Virus record (IMG/VR): IMGVR_UViG_3300046028_001086
Location: 1-27,564 of that record
Origin: a virus
Length of the DNA stretch: 27,564 nt
Direction: 5' to 3' (one strand)
The position numbers were made by a program, and so were the translations under genes. A model generated the notes under the pieces. That model did not search any database. It was not told the origin of the DNA and saw nothing but the letters and a program-made list of their open reading frames with translations. Below, piece by piece: positions 1 through 6,281 of the stretch (the stretch's first letter is position 1; every line of letters begins with the position of its first letter).

Positions 1-1
1 G

Positions 2-850
2 AGGAAAACAACACCAGCACCAGCACCTGTAGCTAAAGCTCCTGTTAAAGCTCCTGCTCCTGTAGCTAAAGCTCCTGTTAAAGCTCCTGCTCCTGTAGCT
101 AAAGCTCCTGTTAAAGCTCCTGCTCCTGTAGCTAAAGCCCCTGTTAAAGCACCTGCTCCTGTAGCTAAAGCCCCTGTTAAAGCACCTGCTCCTGTAGCTA
201 AAGCCCCTGTTAAAGCTCCTGTTAAAGCTCCTGCTCCTGTAGCTAAAGCTCCTGTTAAAGCTCCTGCTCCTGTAGCTAAAGCTCCTGTTAAAGCTCCTGC
301 TCCTGTAGCTAAAGCCCCTGTTAAAGCTCCTGTTAAAGCTCCTGCGGCTAAAGCACCTGTAAGTAAGCCAGCTGTTATGCCTGCACCTGCGGCTAAAACA
401 GCTACACCAGCACCTGCGGGCGTAGGTCTTGCTAATAAAGGGTTTGGTATAACAGGACAACAACCAACTACACCAACGCCTATAAATACGGGTATTGTGG
501 CTCCCAAAACATCTATACCAGCGCCAGTTGCTGTTGCACCTAAACCCGTAACACCAGCACCAGCACCAACACCAGCACCAACACCTATAACGCCTCCTGC
601 ACCCGCTCCAACTCCTGCGCCTATGGCACCTCCACCTCCTAATAGTATGGCGGGGCAAGAACAAGGACAACAAAACCTACAATCTAGGTTAAATGCTGCG
701 GGTCCAGCGGGCTGGAAAAAAGGTGGGGTAATTAATAAAAGTATGTTTAGTGCATCAACTAAAACTAAAACTAAAACTAAAGACGCTCCTGTTAAACCTA
801 GGGGTGTCGGTCTTGCTCAACGTGGATGGACTAAAGGGGGAATGATCTAA
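2..850 (+). CDS. Pro/Ala/Lys-repeat protein, 5'-partial, unknown function
   Basis: The frame is open from base 2 to the TAA at 848-850 (282 codons), so the ATG at 377 is almost certainly internal and the gene begins before the window. The first ~115 codons are an imperfect repeat of PVAKAPVKAPA. A Pro/Ala/Thr-rich linker follows, then WKKGGVINKSM (KKGG at 716-727) and a short (KT)n run. The protein ends GVGLAQRGWTKGGMI, and a related GVGLANKGF lies further upstream. No enzyme domain, signal peptide or membrane segment is visible; the protein should be disordered and basic. Its C-terminus resembles that of the next gene, with which it overlaps by one base (TAATG). A late-operon position suggests a virion or assembly role, but I do not recognise the family. 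Confidence 0.85.
   Translation, partial: RKTTPAPAPVAKAPVKAPAPVAKAPVKAPAPVAKAPVKAPAPVAKAPVKAPAPVAKAPVKAPAPVAKAPVKAPVKAPAPVAKAPVKAPAPVAKAPVKAPAPVAKAPVKAPVKAPAAKAPVSKPAVMPAPAAKTATPAPAGVGLANKGFGITGQQPTTPTPINTGIVAPKTSIPAPVAVAPKPVTPAPAPTPAPTPITPPAPAPTPAPMAPPPPNSMAGQEQGQQNLQSRLNAAGPAGWKKGGVINKSMFSASTKTKTKTKDAPVKPRGVGLAQRGWTKGGMI
26..346 (+). repeat. 33-nt tandem repeat array encoding PVAKAPVKAPA
   Basis: The 12-mer cctgtagctaaa starts at 26, 59, 92, 125, 158, 191, 236, 269 and 302. Seven of the eight intervals are exactly 33 nt. The exception (191 to 236) is 45 nt, because an extra 12-nt APVK block is inserted, and the same extra block follows the last copy. Every interval is a multiple of three, so the frame is kept. 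Copies differ mainly by silent gct/gcc/gca changes that cluster in neighbouring copies, as expected from slippage or unequal recombination. Short-read assembly could miscount copies here. Confidence 0.95.
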
Positions 851-1773
851 TGGCTACTGAACCAAAACGCTACGCTCAACGTGGGACTAAAGTAGGGGAG
901 AAAACTAAGCTTAAGTATAATCCTACTGCCCTTAGAGACGAACCAACGGTATCAAGAAATAAGTCTCTTTCATTTAGAGAAGACTTGAGTCCAAAAACTA
1001 GCACGGGCGGGAGCGGCGGTTCAAACCTTATTCCTCGTAATAAAGTAGACATGGCCTCTGGTAACCGCAATATAGGTAGCCAAGGCTCTAGTGCTAAAAA
1101 CATAGTTCCTAGAGGCACTAGCCAACTAGGGCCTGTAAGACCGGAAACACCAAGTTCTGCTAGAACTATGAAAGATGTACAAGGATCAAGCAGAACAGTA
1201 AATAAAGCCCTAACAGGCCCAGCAGAAAGCGTAGCTAGTAAAGTTGGAAGAGGCGCTACATTAGGTAGAGCGGGAACTGGAATCGGTGCTCTTTTATACT
1301 CTAAAAATGCAGGAGAAGGTAGTGACTTTAAAGGTAAGGATCGCCCAGCGCCTTACTCAGGGTTATCTAAACCTAAAGGGTATGAGATACCTGAAGACTT
1401 TGGTATGAAAAATCCATCTGAAGACTTTGGAGATAAAAAAGAAGCCTCTAAAACATCAACTGCTAAAACATCAACTGCTAAAACATCAACTGCTAAAACA
1501 TCAACTGCTAAAACATCAACAGCTAAAACAGGAACTTCTAAAGGTGAGTCACAGTCTAGTAAAGATTCTAGAATGGCAGCGTATGAAGATTGGGTAAAAA
1601 CTAATAGAGACTCTGCTACAGTGTCATATTTAAAAACAGGCCAAATGAAGAAAGGCAGTAAAGTTGCAGCTAAACCAATGAAAGCTTTTGCTAAAGGCGG
1701 TTCTGTTAGATCAGCTGCTTCTCGTGGTGATGGTTGTGCTACTAAGGGTCATACTAAAGGAGCAATGCGCTAA
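850..1773 (+). CDS. Disordered basic protein with (KTSTA)5 repeat, unknown function
   Basis: A 307-residue protein whose ATG overlaps the upstream stop (TAATG). It is rich in Ser, Thr, Lys and Gly, with no predicted globular core apart from a short hydrophobic patch near residues 141-150. Residues 201-225 are five KTSTA units. The last 30 residues contain FAKGGSV and end RGDGCATKGHTKGAMR, clearly related to the end of the preceding protein (GVGLAQRGWTKGGMI). I recall similar basic Gly-rich tails on small proteins of environmental phages but know no function. It lies in a run of three low-complexity genes between presumed upstream head genes and the small virion proteins. A scaffold, decoration or internal head component is possible but unproven. 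Confidence 0.85.
   Translation: MATEPKRYAQRGTKVGEKTKLKYNPTALRDEPTVSRNKSLSFREDLSPKTSTGGSGGSNLIPRNKVDMASGNRNIGSQGSSAKNIVPRGTSQLGPVRPETPSSARTMKDVQGSSRTVNKALTGPAESVASKVGRGATLGRAGTGIGALLYSKNAGEGSDFKGKDRPAPYSGLSKPKGYEIPEDFGMKNPSEDFGDKKEASKTSTAKTSTAKTSTAKTSTAKTSTAKTGTSKGESQSSKDSRMAAYEDWVKTNRDSATVSYLKTGQMKKGSKVAAKPMKAFAKGGSVRSAASRGDGCATKGHTKGAMR
1450..1524 (+). repeat. 15-nt tandem repeat, five copies (KTSTA)
   Basis: Five consecutive copies of aaaacatcaactgct lie in frame in the 307-residue protein. The first four are identical and the fifth has one silent change (act to aca). A sixth, degenerate unit (KTGTS) follows. The near-perfect identity suggests recent slippage expansion. Confidence 0.95.
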
Positions 1774-2444
1774 TGTCTGGGGGCGGAAATAGCGGTAGTG
1801 GAACACCCACTCCTCAAAGCTTAGATGCTGTAAGAAAAGCGGGTCTACCTGTAGGTAGTGGAGTTTCTACTGTAAGTAGTGGTATGCCTGATGTTCAAAA
1901 CTTAGACGCACTAAAAGCAGCTGGACTATCTACTGATACTACTGCCCCTACTGATTTCCAAAGCCTATTAAAAGCTCTGCAAGCTAAACAAGCAGGAGGG
2001 AGTGGCTTAACACCAGTTGCTGATGCGGGTTTACCTACAGAGGGAGCAGCGGCTCCTACAGGCTATGCAGATGGTGGTATTTTAGGTTTAGGTCAGGGTA
2101 ACATCAACGGTCAACAACTGAATACTCAGAACGGATATAACAACTACGCCTCTCCTAACCAAGGACTAATGGATTACCCACAGCAAGGGCAACCTAACCA
2201 ACCTCTTACTCCAAATGTACCTCCAGTGCAAAACAGTCCTAATATGGGAATGAACCCCCCAAATACTAATATGGGGTTTGATAATAGTGGTAGTGACGCT
2301 GGTATAGGTGGGCAGCCAGTAGGGCAAATGCAAACACCTCTACAAGGACAACCTCCAAGTATGTCACAATACATGTCCCCACAAGGGTTACAAATTCAGG
2401 GCAACCCAACTTCGATGCCCGTACAACGACAACAACAAAGGTAA
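1773..2444 (+). CDS. Gln/Pro/Asn-rich low-complexity protein, unknown function
   Basis: A 223-residue protein starting at a TAATG overlap. The N-terminal part carries two copies of a short helical-looking unit, SLDAVRKAGLP (residues 16-26) and NLDALKAAGLS (43-53), with a looser third version near QSLLKALQAKQAG. YADGGIL follows at residues 98-104, one of the recurring Gly-Gly motifs of this window. The C-terminal half is a Gln/Asn/Pro/Met-rich stretch ending VQRQQQR. No catalytic motif or membrane segment is seen. It is the last of three adjacent low-complexity genes. The Gln-rich composition resembles the internal virion proteins at 16738-20813, so a virion-internal role is plausible, but I do not recognise a family. 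Confidence 0.82.
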   Translation: MSGGGNSGSGTPTPQSLDAVRKAGLPVGSGVSTVSSGMPDVQNLDALKAAGLSTDTTAPTDFQSLLKALQAKQAGGSGLTPVADAGLPTEGAAAPTGYADGGILGLGQGNINGQQLNTQNGYNNYASPNQGLMDYPQQGQPNQPLTPNVPPVQNSPNMGMNPPNTNMGFDNSGSDAGIGGQPVGQMQTPLQGQPPSMSQYMSPQGLQIQGNPTSMPVQRQQQR

Positions 2445-2449
2445 CTACT

Positions 2450-2764
2450 ATGCGTCAGCAGATAGCAACTAAAACAGGTACAGGCTCAAGCAACATTCTT
2501 ACAACTGACACCTATATCAGCCCTTTTAACGTGGGTTTTGGCGTTGTAGCGACAGGCACAGTAAACTACACTATCCAACATACATTTAACAACCCACAAG
2601 ATGGAACTACTTTAGTATGGTACTCTCACCCAACTATTGCATCTAAGACAGATAATCAAGACGGTAACTACGCATTTCCTGTAGCGGCTATTAAGATTTT
2701 AGTAAACAGTGGTTCTGGTACAGCTACGATGACATTGATCCAAGCTGGCGTTGTAGGCGGCTAA
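2450..2764 (+). CDS. Small beta-rich virion-type protein
   Basis: 104 residues, starting 5 nt after the upstream stop with AAAGG about 8 nt upstream of the ATG. The sequence alternates short beta-type segments (VNYTIQHTFNN, TTLVWYSHPTI, TATMTLIQAG) and has no Cys, signal peptide or membrane helix. The arrangement 'hTF..pq.GTT..W..Hp.i..kT...dGNYAFPV.AI...V.SG.G..TMT..QAG' is one I associate with small structural proteins of environmental phages, though it has no assigned role. Its place among head and neck genes supports a capsid-decoration or minor structural function; this is inference. Confidence 0.8.
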   Translation: MRQQIATKTGTGSSNILTTDTYISPFNVGFGVVATGTVNYTIQHTFNNPQDGTTLVWYSHPTIASKTDNQDGNYAFPVAAIKILVNSGSGTATMTLIQAGVVGG

Positions 2765-2765
2765 G

Positions 2766-3005
2766 ATGCCTTATGTAGGGTATACAGGGGTTGCTGACTT
2801 AGCTAACACTACTGATGGTTTTGCTTTAGGTATAGGTGCTTGCAATGATCCTGCAGAAACGTCTTTTGGTGAAAATGTCGGTGATGGCGGTGTTGTAGAC
2901 TTATACCATAATGGCGCCCCTAATCTTAAGTCATATATTCTCATGGAATCTTCGGGATACGTATTCCAAGAAGATAGTTCTAAAATAGTATTGGAGTCAT
3001 CGTAA
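2766..3005 (+). CDS. Small hypothetical protein, possible minor structural protein
   Basis: 79 residues starting two bases after the upstream TAA, with its stop overlapping the next ATG (TAATG). It is acidic, with DPAETSFGENVGDGG in the middle and a C-terminus (YILMESSGYVFQEDSSKIVLESS spans the last 23 residues) that reads as two short repeated beta-hairpin units of the type ILMESSG and IVLESS. Such degenerate 'LLE.g' hairpin tails occur in phage structural proteins, but I cannot assign a family. The tight operon spacing and coding-like composition support a real gene. Confidence 0.7.
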   Translation: MPYVGYTGVADLANTTDGFALGIGACNDPAETSFGENVGDGGVVDLYHNGAPNLKSYILMESSGYVFQEDSSKIVLESS

Positions 3006-3607
3006 TGGCAGATCAGAAAATATCGGCAATGCCCGCAGCGGCAACTCCTCTAACAGGTGCAGAATTAGTACCCTTAGTTCAGTCAGGCGGGAATGTAAGT
3101 TCTACAATAGCTATGTTTGGGACTTATGCACGTAATACTCTATATAACTACGGGGCGTTTCAAGACTTAGGACTTGACCAAACAGCGGCGGCTAATACTG
3201 TTGTTCAGCTTCGCATTGATACTACTGACTTTACTCAGGGTGTTACTAAAGTAGGAAACCGTATAAGCTTAACTAATGCAGGTGTATATAGCATTATTAT
3301 TAGTCTTCAGTTATCTAATGATGATGCTGCCAACCCTGATGATTTTACTTTGTGGCCTGTTATTAACGGCACTGCAGCAAGTGGTTCTGCTAGTACTATT
3401 GGGGTCCCTGTTAGAAAATCAACTAAAAACGGTCACATAATCCTTACAGTTCAGTACACATTTCAGTTTGCAGCGGCGGGCTATTTTGAGTTTGACTGGT
3501 TTTCTATAGCGGGTCATGTATCAGTTTTAACCTTTCCAGCTAGTGTTGCTACGCCAATTCATCCAGCTTCTGCGGCTGTTATTCTTTCTGTTATTCAGGT
3601 AGGCTAA
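3005..3607 (+). CDS. Phage structural protein with C1q/TNF-like jelly-roll C-terminus (putative)
   Basis: 200 residues. The N-terminus (KISAMPAAATPLTGAELVPL, residues 5-24) matches a short segment common at the head of phage tail-fibre and virion-surface proteins ('KIS.LPaat.l.g.ElvP.vQ.g'). From about residue 45 on, the alternating strands, including NRISLTNAGVYSIIISLQL and the later TVQYTFQFAAAGYFEFDWF, resemble a C1q/TNF-like trimeric jelly-roll. The jelly-roll call is by pattern only and would need a structure model. It starts and stops in one-base overlaps with its neighbours, just upstream of the neck adaptor. A trimeric surface or decoration role is inferred. Confidence 0.78.
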   Translation: MADQKISAMPAAATPLTGAELVPLVQSGGNVSSTIAMFGTYARNTLYNYGAFQDLGLDQTAAANTVVQLRIDTTDFTQGVTKVGNRISLTNAGVYSIIISLQLSNDDAANPDDFTLWPVINGTAASGSASTIGVPVRKSTKNGHIILTVQYTFQFAAAGYFEFDWFSIAGHVSVLTFPASVATPIHPASAAVILSVIQVG

Positions 3608-4311
3608 TGAGTACTTCAGGTCTTACTACATTTAACCCAGATATAGCTGAGATAATGGAAGAAGCCTACGAACGTGTAGGTGTAGAAATTCGTACGGGTT
3701 ATCAGTTTAGAACAGCTAGAAGGTCTTTAAATTACCTGTTGGCTTCTTGGGCTAATAAAGGTCTTAATCTATGGACTATTGAACAAGGGGAGTTTCCTCT
3801 GTTAGTAGGAGTGGGCACTTATGATTTGCCTGATGATACTATTGATTTAATAGAGACTGTCATACGCCAAAACCCCGGAAGTACTTCTAACCAAGTTGAC
3901 CTGCAAATAGCTCGTATAAGTGTCTCTACATACGCAACAATACCAAACAAGTTAGTTCAAGGACGTCCTATACAGATTTTTGTAGATAGACAGTCTCCTA
4001 CACCTACAGCTAAGATATGGCCTCTACCTAGTCAAACTGGGTACACATTGGTCTATTGGCGGTTACGTAGAATGCAAGACGCAGGACAAGGCGGCGTAAA
4101 TACGCTTGATATTCCTTTTAGATTCTTAGAAGCTATGACTGCTGGACTAGCTTATAACCTAGCTCTTAAAACACCTGAAGCAGAAAGCAAGATACCAATG
4201 CTTAAACAACTCTATGAAGAGGCTTTTGAACTGGCGGCGGATGAAGATCGTCAACGAGTGTCTTTTAGATTTGTGCCTAACATAGGTAGTGTAGGCGGCG
4301 GGGGCTGGTAA
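3607..4311 (+). CDS. Head-tail neck/adaptor protein (P22 gp4 / SU10 adaptor-like)
   Basis: 234 residues with a TAATG start. The N-terminal helix-turn-helix block (residues 9-60) contains the pattern IAEIMEEAYERVGVEI, TARRSLNYLLASWANKGLNLW and then EFPLLVGVGTYDLP, characteristic of head-completion/adaptor proteins that dock under the portal (P22 gp4 and related podovirus adaptors). The middle is beta-rich, and a C-terminal helical bundle (DIPFRFLEAMTAGLAYNLAL...) closes the fold. It would stabilise packaged DNA and link portal to nozzle. A second adaptor-like gene lies at 5057. The family is assigned by pattern recall; the exact subfamily is uncertain. Confidence 0.8.
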   Translation: MSTSGLTTFNPDIAEIMEEAYERVGVEIRTGYQFRTARRSLNYLLASWANKGLNLWTIEQGEFPLLVGVGTYDLPDDTIDLIETVIRQNPGSTSNQVDLQIARISVSTYATIPNKLVQGRPIQIFVDRQSPTPTAKIWPLPSQTGYTLVYWRLRRMQDAGQGGVNTLDIPFRFLEAMTAGLAYNLALKTPEAESKIPMLKQLYEEAFELAADEDRQRVSFRFVPNIGSVGGGGW

Positions 4312-4647
4312 GTGGCTACTCCTTTTGCTGGTGAGAAACGGGCGTTTGGTTTCTGTGATAGATGTGGATTTAGATACGCCTTAAAAAGGATACGCACCTA
4401 TGTTATTATAGGTAAACGAGTAAACATGCGGGTGTGTCCAGAGTGCATGGACAAAGTTGGTGGCGACCACCCACAAAACTGGGTGGGTATAGTAGGGGCT
4501 CAAAAGGTAGCAAATGACCCACAGGCTCTACGCAACCCAAGACCAGATACGAATTTAAATGCCTCTAGAGGTCTATTTGCTTTTAACCCTGTGGCGACAC
4601 AGACTATTACCACCACATTGAATGATGTGTTTATTACAATTACTTGA
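4312..4647 (+). CDS. Four-cysteine zinc-ribbon phage protein
   Basis: 111 residues with a GTG start directly abutting the upstream TAA. Two CxxC knuckles are visible: C15-C18 in FCDRCGFRYAL and C42-C45 in VCPECMDKVGGDHPQNW, expected to bind one zinc. Small proteins with 'CDRCGF.y.l...r.......lRVC..C.D..HPQ' are frequent next to neck genes in phages, function unknown. The C-terminal third (residues 86-111) is a hydrophobic/threonine-rich beta strand segment. The position between two adaptor genes suggests a virion or assembly factor rather than a transcription regulator; that is inference. Confidence 0.82.
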   Translation: MATPFAGEKRAFGFCDRCGFRYALKRIRTYVIIGKRVNMRVCPECMDKVGGDHPQNWVGIVGAQKVANDPQALRNPRPDTNLNASRGLFAFNPVATQTITTTLNDVFITIT

Positions 4648-4649
4648 GG
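4646..4649 (+). promoter_or_regulatory. Ribosome binding site GAGG deciding start at 4656
   Basis: GAGG lies 6 nt upstream of ATG 4656 and overlaps the stop codon of the upstream gene. It favours this ATG over the in-frame TTG at 4644, which has no comparable site. Confidence 0.6.
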
Positions 4650-4655
4650 TATAAT

Positions 4656-4886
4656 ATGGCACAGTTTGAAGGTTCTTCTAAAGATGTTAAAGAAGACAAA
4701 AAATTAGCAAAAAAGAACAAGATGTCTATGTCTGATTGGGAAAAGAGCCCGAAAGATGCTAAGCACGACAAACAGAAATCTATGAAGGGTCTTAAGAAAG
4801 GTGGTATTACATCTATGGACGCTAAAAAAATGGGTCGTAATTTAGCCCGTGTTGCCAACCAAAAGAGTACTGGAAGAGGTAGATAA
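4656..4886 (+). CDS. Small lysine-rich protein with KKGG and MGRNLARVANQ motifs
   Basis: 76 residues, very rich in Lys with Asp/Glu interspersed. I chose ATG 4656 because it has a GAGG site 6 nt upstream and gives the natural start MAQFEGSSKDVKEDKK; a TTG four codons earlier is also open. The N-terminal half is a charged, probably helical or disordered stretch containing SMSDWEKSPKDAKHD. LKKGGITSMDAKKMGRNLARVANQ follows in two parts (KKGGI at residues 47-51; MGRNLARVANQ at 59-69). I recall small proteins of this make-up in environmental phages but no function. The basic charge would allow DNA or capsid binding. It overlaps the next small gene by one base. Confidence 0.75.
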   Translation: MAQFEGSSKDVKEDKKLAKKNKMSMSDWEKSPKDAKHDKQKSMKGLKKGGITSMDAKKMGRNLARVANQKSTGRGR

Positions 4887-5053
4887 TGGCTAAGCAACAT
4901 ATTGAAGGGTCTGCTGAATACAAGGGTGTTAAATCTGTACCTACTCCTGTAGGCAACGGCTACCCTGTTAAGATAGACAATAAAAAGACTATTAAAGTAC
5001 GTGGTACTGGTGCAGCTACTAAAGGCACGATGGCTTCTAGCAAAATGGGTTAA
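4886..5053 (+). CDS. 55-residue basic protein ending ATKGTMASSKMG
   Basis: ATG overlaps the upstream stop (TAATG) and TAA is at 5051-5053. The product starts MAKQHIEGSAEYKGVKSV and ends in the basic Gly-rich tail KVRGTGAATKGTMASSKMG. 'RGTGAATKG' resembles the C-termini of the genes ending at 850 and 1773 (GVGLAQRGWTKGGMI, GDGCATKGHTKGAMR), so it belongs to the same set of tagged proteins. No domain is recognised. Support comes from tight packing between two genes, three bases before the next ATG, and the motif. The gene is short enough to be missed by a 60-residue cutoff. Confidence 0.7.
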   Translation: MAKQHIEGSAEYKGVKSVPTPVGNGYPVKIDNKKTIKVRGTGAATKGTMASSKMG

Positions 5054-5056
5054 ACC

Positions 5057-5737
5057 ATGACGTATAATGAGTTAAAAACAGCTATCCAGCAGTATCTTAT
5101 GGTGGAATACGCTGGAGATGGGGCGGAACCTACGTTTGTAGCAAACCTTGATAACTTCATTAAAAACACTGAGATATTAATAAATAACTCGGTACAGCTC
5201 CCTGCGTTTCGTAAAAATGTAACGGGCACTTTTACTTCTGGGTTTCAGTATATAGACTTACCTGCGGACTTTTTATCTATATTCTCTTTAGCCGTTATCC
5301 CTAATACTACAGTTAATTTAGTCCCAACAGCGACTTACCAATACTTATTAAATAAAGATGTAAATTATATTAGAGAAGCCTACCCTTATCCTGTATCCAC
5401 AGGCATACCTAAATATTATAGTTTGTTTGATAACACTGCCCTTATAGTAGGGCCTACACCTGATTCTAGTTATGCAGTTGAAATGCATTATTATGCGTAT
5501 CCCCAATCTATCACTGCAACATCATCAGGTACAACTTGGTTAAGTCTTGAATTTCCCAATGCTCTGCTTTGGGGGTCTTTAGTAGAAGCCTATATATTCT
5601 TAAAAGGTGAGCAGGAATTAATTCAAACATATCAAACTAAATTCGATCAAGTTATGAATGAGATTAAACAATTAGGCGATGGTAAAAACCGTCAAGACTC
5701 TTATAGAACTACTCAAGTTAGAGATAAGGTAAATTAA
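5057..5737 (+). CDS. Second neck/adaptor-like protein
   Basis: 226 residues starting 3 nt after the preceding stop. An N-terminal helical region (MTYNELKTAIQQYL ... FIKNTEILINNSVQLPAFRKN) is followed by a beta-rich core (FTSGFQYIDLPADFLSIFSL, then GIPKYYSLFDNTALIVGPTP and YAVEMHYYAYPQSI). It ends in a helical tail (LLWGSLVEAYIFLKGEQELI ... VMNEIKQLGDG). This helix/beta/helix order and the 'P.yya..g..l.l.P.P...y.vel.Yy..p..l' block are typical of podovirus head-tail adaptor / tail-tube-A-like proteins. Two adaptor-like genes in one neck module are compatible with a two-ring neck as in SU10- or P22-type phages. Which is proximal to the portal cannot be told. Confidence 0.76.
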   Translation: MTYNELKTAIQQYLMVEYAGDGAEPTFVANLDNFIKNTEILINNSVQLPAFRKNVTGTFTSGFQYIDLPADFLSIFSLAVIPNTTVNLVPTATYQYLLNKDVNYIREAYPYPVSTGIPKYYSLFDNTALIVGPTPDSSYAVEMHYYAYPQSITATSSGTTWLSLEFPNALLWGSLVEAYIFLKGEQELIQTYQTKFDQVMNEIKQLGDGKNRQDSYRTTQVRDKVN

Positions 5738-5738
5738 T

Positions 5739-5843
5739 ATGAGTGAAGAAAACAAAACCCCTATTGCCGCTGTACTTAATAGCGTAAGCATACTAACAGA
5801 AAATAATGAGCCTGAAGAGGCTGTAGAAACCGAGGAAGACTAA
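5739..5843 (+). CDS. 34-residue acidic peptide, hypothetical
   Basis: ATG 5739 follows the upstream TAA by one base; TAA 5841-5843 overlaps the next ATG (TAATG). The product begins MSEENKTPIAAVLNSVSILT and ends in a Glu-rich tail (EPEEAVETEED). Besides the operon-like junctions there is no other gene that could fill this gap on the + strand. No function is known; an acidic chaperone-like or assembly peptide is only a guess. Confidence 0.55.
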   Translation: MSEENKTPIAAVLNSVSILTENNEPEEAVETEED

Positions 5844-6274
5844 TGGCTATAACCCAAGCGATAGCATCGACTTTTAAATCAGAGCTTTTAGGTGGATTGC
5901 AGAACTTTACTGCATCTACTGGAAACACTTTTAAAATAGCTTTATACACATCATCTGCTACTTTAAATTCAAGTACAACTGCATACACTACGTCTGGAGA
6001 ATTTCCAAGCACAGGTAACTATACAGCAGGCGGAAACACTTTAACAAGCCAGAGCATAACTTTGTCAGGTACTACAGCTTATATTGACTTTGCTGATTCT
6101 ACTTGGGCCAGCTCTACTATTTCTGCAGCTGGGGCATTGATATATAATTCCACTAATGCAAATAGAGCTGTATGTATATTAGATTTTGGTGGTACTTTTA
6201 CCTCAACTAACGGCGCATTTACGGTGGTATTTCCTGCACCTACAACTACTACTGCTGTATTAATACTAAACTAA
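5843..6274 (+). CDS. Phage virion structural protein (widespread small family)
   Basis: 143 residues, Ser/Thr-rich and almost all beta. The pattern AITQAIASTFKSELLGG ... FKIALYTSSATLNSSTTAY ... YTAGGNTLTSQSI ... IDFADSTWASSTISAAGALI ... VCILDFGGTF ... FTVVFP fits a phage virion protein family I recognise from many environmental phages, where it sits next to tail-fibre genes; its precise role is not established. No signal peptide or helix is seen. It is coupled to the 34-residue peptide upstream and lies just before the repeat protein at 6282, consistent with a tail-tip or fibre-associated subunit. Confidence 0.82.
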   Translation: MAITQAIASTFKSELLGGLQNFTASTGNTFKIALYTSSATLNSSTTAYTTSGEFPSTGNYTAGGNTLTSQSITLSGTTAYIDFADSTWASSTISAAGALIYNSTNANRAVCILDFGGTFTSTNGAFTVVFPAPTTTTAVLILN

Positions 6275-6281
6275 TAGAGAC

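Noticed and set aside
26-346. Regular 33-nt repeats resembling a CRISPR array
   Set aside because: The units are contiguous with no unique spacers and keep an open reading frame throughout; they are coding repeats.
377-850. Complete 157-residue gene starting at ATG 377
   Set aside because: The same frame is open back to base 2 with clear coding repeats, so the gene is truncated by the window edge and 377 is an internal Met.
4644-4658. TTG start at 4644 for the lysine-rich protein
   Set aside because: ATG 4656 has a GAGG at 6-nt spacing; the TTG has no ribosome binding site and overlaps the upstream stop.
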